Shown here one piece after another: positions 5,427 to 6,722 of a DNA stretch of 6,722 nucleotides. Position 1 is the stretch's first letter. Each line of letters begins with the position of its first letter. The stretch spans positions 1 to 6,722 of the forward strand of contig DITO01000044.1 of assembly GCA_002422065.1 (NCBI GenBank). The letters run 5' to 3'. This stretch comes from Erysipelotrichaceae bacterium UBA6182 (GTDB lineage: Bacteria; Bacillota_I; Bacilli_A; Erysipelotrichales; Erysipelotrichaceae). The notes under the pieces are model-generated. The model was given only the letters and a program-made list of their open reading frames with translations, was not told the origin of the DNA and ran no database searches. The position numbers and the translations under genes were made by a program.

Positions 5427-5762
5427 ATGGAAGTAAAAGCAACAGCAAAAACTATTCGCGTTACTGCTCGTAAAGCGCGTTTAGCATTAGATTTAATTCG
5501 TGGTAAAGACATCAAAGAAGCCACAGCGATCTTGAAGTTTACCCCAAACTTCGCCGCAAAAGCAACAGCTAAGGTTCTAAAATCTGCTGTAGCTAATGCA
5601 GTAAACAACAACAAACTTGATGAAACAAAGTTATATATTAAAGCTTGTTATGCTGACGAGAGTGTTACTCTCAAACGTTTCATGCCTCGTGCAAAAGGAA
5701 ACGCAGCAGAGATTAAAAAACGCACTAGTCACATTACTGTAATTGTGGCTGAGCGTGCCTAG
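5427..5762 (+). CDS. rplV: 50S ribosomal protein L22
   Basis: L22 contacts all domains of 23S rRNA, and its long beta-hairpin forms one side of the exit-tunnel constriction, opposite L4. The product is 111 residues, close to the family norm of about 110. N-terminal features are KTIRVTARKARLALDLIRGK (8-27), followed by the SAVANAVNN helix. The hairpin reads RFMPRAKGNAAEIKKRTSHI (84-103). Position 92 is Asn, where Escherichia coli has Arg92, and 95 is Glu where Escherichia coli has Arg95, so the tip is less basic than in Escherichia coli. AGGAGGG (5416-5422) overlaps the rpsS stop codon and lies about 5 nt before the ATG, suggesting coupling. Confidence 0.97.
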   Translation: MEVKATAKTIRVTARKARLALDLIRGKDIKEATAILKFTPNFAAKATAKVLKSAVANAVNNNKLDETKLYIKACYADESVTLKRFMPRAKGNAAEIKKRTSHITVIVAERA

Positions 5763-5773
5763 GAGGAGCAATT

Positions 5774-6562
5774 ATGGGTCAAAAAGTCAGTCCAATAGGA
5801 TTACGCGTTGGAATCATCCGTGATTGGGAATCACGTTGGTACGCAGAAAAAGAATTCGGTACTTTACTTGTTGAAGACATTAAAGTTCGTGAATTCCTTG
5901 AGAAAAAACTCAAAAACGCATTCGTTTCACGAATTGAAATCGAACGCACAAAAGACACACTTAACTTAATCATTCGCTCTGGTCGTCCAGGTGCAGTAAT
6001 GGGTCAAGAAGGAGCGAATATCAAAGTTCTTATTGAAGCATTAACAAAAATGACAAAGAAAAAAGTCAATGTCAAAGTGTTACAAGTAGCTAATCCTAAT
6101 TTAGATGCAACTCTTGTAGCGCAAAAAATCGCGAGTGAACTTGAAGCTCGTAAATCATTTAGAACTGTACAAAAACGTGCAATCATCGATGCTATGAAAT
6201 CTGGAGCAAAAGGAATCAAAACTTTAGTTTCTGGACGTCTAGGCGGAGCTGATATCGCTCGTAGTGAAGGTTATGCAGAAGGCGTTGTCCCTCTTCATAC
6301 ACTACGTTCTGATATTGACTATTCACATGCTGAAGCGATGACTACATATGGTAAATTAGGAGTTAAAGTTTGGATTTGTCGTGGAGAAGTTCTTCCGGGT
6401 CAAATGGTTGTAGAACCAGAAGCACCGAAAGATGCACCACGTGGCGATCGCCGAGGACGTGATAACAACCGTCGTAACGATCGTCAACGTCCAGTTGCTC
6501 GCGAAGAAAAACGCGAAGCAGTTAAAGTTGCTCCTGACGCTGTTGTTGAAGGAGGAAAATAA
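5774..6562 (+). CDS. rpsC: 30S ribosomal protein S3 with extended arginine-rich C-terminus
   Basis: S3 lines the mRNA entry tunnel of the small subunit and takes part in the ribosome's helicase activity. The product is 262 residues, against about 218 in Bacillus subtilis. It starts MGQKVSPIGLRVGIIRDWES. The type II KH domain has the GxxG loop GQEG at 77-80. The C-terminal domain shows GIKTLVSGRLGGADIARSEG (147-166), VPLHTLRSDIDY and GKLGVKVWICRGEVLPG (193-209). Beyond this common core, residues 210-262 form an extra low-complexity tail rich in R, D, N, E and K, with RGDRRGRDNNRRNDRQRP (223-240). At the helicase triad, R130 and K134 match Escherichia coli R131 and K135, but Arg132 is replaced by T131. 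AGGAGG (5761-5766) overlaps the rplV stop codon, 7 nt before the ATG. Confidence 0.97.
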   Translation: MGQKVSPIGLRVGIIRDWESRWYAEKEFGTLLVEDIKVREFLEKKLKNAFVSRIEIERTKDTLNLIIRSGRPGAVMGQEGANIKVLIEALTKMTKKKVNVKVLQVANPNLDATLVAQKIASELEARKSFRTVQKRAIIDAMKSGAKGIKTLVSGRLGGADIARSEGYAEGVVPLHTLRSDIDYSHAEAMTTYGKLGVKVWICRGEVLPGQMVVEPEAPKDAPRGDRRGRDNNRRNDRQRPVAREEKREAVKVAPDAVVEGGK

Positions 6563-6565
6563 ACT

Positions 6566-6722
6566 ATGTTAATGCCAAATAGAACTAAGTTCCGCCGTCC
6601 ACATCGTGTGTCACACGAAGGACGTGCAAAAGCGGGTCGTACTGTCGCATTTGGTGAGTTTGGTTTAGTTGCGGAAAGTGGTGCATATGTCACTAACCGT
6701 CAAATTGAAGCAGCTCGTATTG
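6566..6722 (+). CDS. rplP: 50S ribosomal protein L16, N-terminal part (3' truncated by window)
   Basis: L16 is a late-assembling large-subunit protein near the A-site tRNA and the base of the central protuberance. Fifty-two codons are visible, about 38 percent of the usual length of roughly 140 residues. The sequence reads MLMPNRTKFRRPHRVSHEGR, continues with VAFGEFGLVA and ends NRQIEAARI, all diagnostic for L16. The Shine-Dalgarno AAGGAGG (6549-6555) lies inside the last codons of rpsC, 10 nt before the ATG, and only 3 nt separate the two genes, so translation is likely coupled. In standard operons rpmC and rpsQ would follow beyond the window. Confidence 0.96.
   Translation, partial: MLMPNRTKFRRPHRVSHEGRAKAGRTVAFGEFGLVAESGAYVTNRQIEAARI

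Overview
The window is an AT-rich chromosomal segment from a low-GC Gram-positive bacterium (Firmicutes/Bacillota). The evidence is the strong AGGAGG-type ribosome binding sites before nearly every gene, the Bacilli-type S10 motif RAVHKYKDSREQFE, and Firmicutes-like EF-Tu, L2, S19 and L16 sequences. Some features, such as L3 with GIGSLATIGRNNG and a long arginine-rich S3 tail, make me lean towards Erysipelotrichia or relatives of the Mollicutes. That placement is an impression and was not tested by a search. Every gene is on the + strand.

Region 1 (1-177) is the last 45 codons of tuf (EF-Tu), closed by a strong intrinsic terminator. This is the end of a str-type operon. Region 2 (about 186-2076) is a one-gene transcription unit. 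It has an extended -10 promoter immediately after the tuf terminator, a 609-residue GH13 enzyme of the amylosucrase family with the full set of catalytic and sucrose-binding residues, and its own terminator. This sugar enzyme sits between two of the most conserved translation operons of the genome and is the main accessory feature here.

Region 3 (2084-2277) is the control region of the S10 operon: an A-rich upstream stretch, a near-consensus promoter (TTGATT, 17 bp spacer, TATACT), and a leader of about 130 nt. The leader can fold into a nested three-helix stem, a second hairpin, and a strong Shine-Dalgarno sequence. No terminator lies inside it. Region 4 (2278-6722) is the S10 operon in its standard bacterial order: rpsJ (S10), rplC (L3), rplD (L4), rplW (L23), rplB (L2), rpsS (S19), rplV (L22), rpsC (S3) and the beginning of rplP (L16), which runs off the window. 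Gaps are 2-19 nt, with a 1-nt overlap at rplD/rplW, except for a 62-63 nt gap before rplB. Several Shine-Dalgarno sequences overlap the stop or the last codons of the preceding gene, which suggests translational coupling.

I saw no mobile element, CRISPR array, tRNA, rRNA or phage gene, and no clearly new multi-gene system. The points most worth following up are the insulated amylosucrase gene between tuf and rpsJ, the structured rpsJ leader, and unusual residues in L22 and S3.
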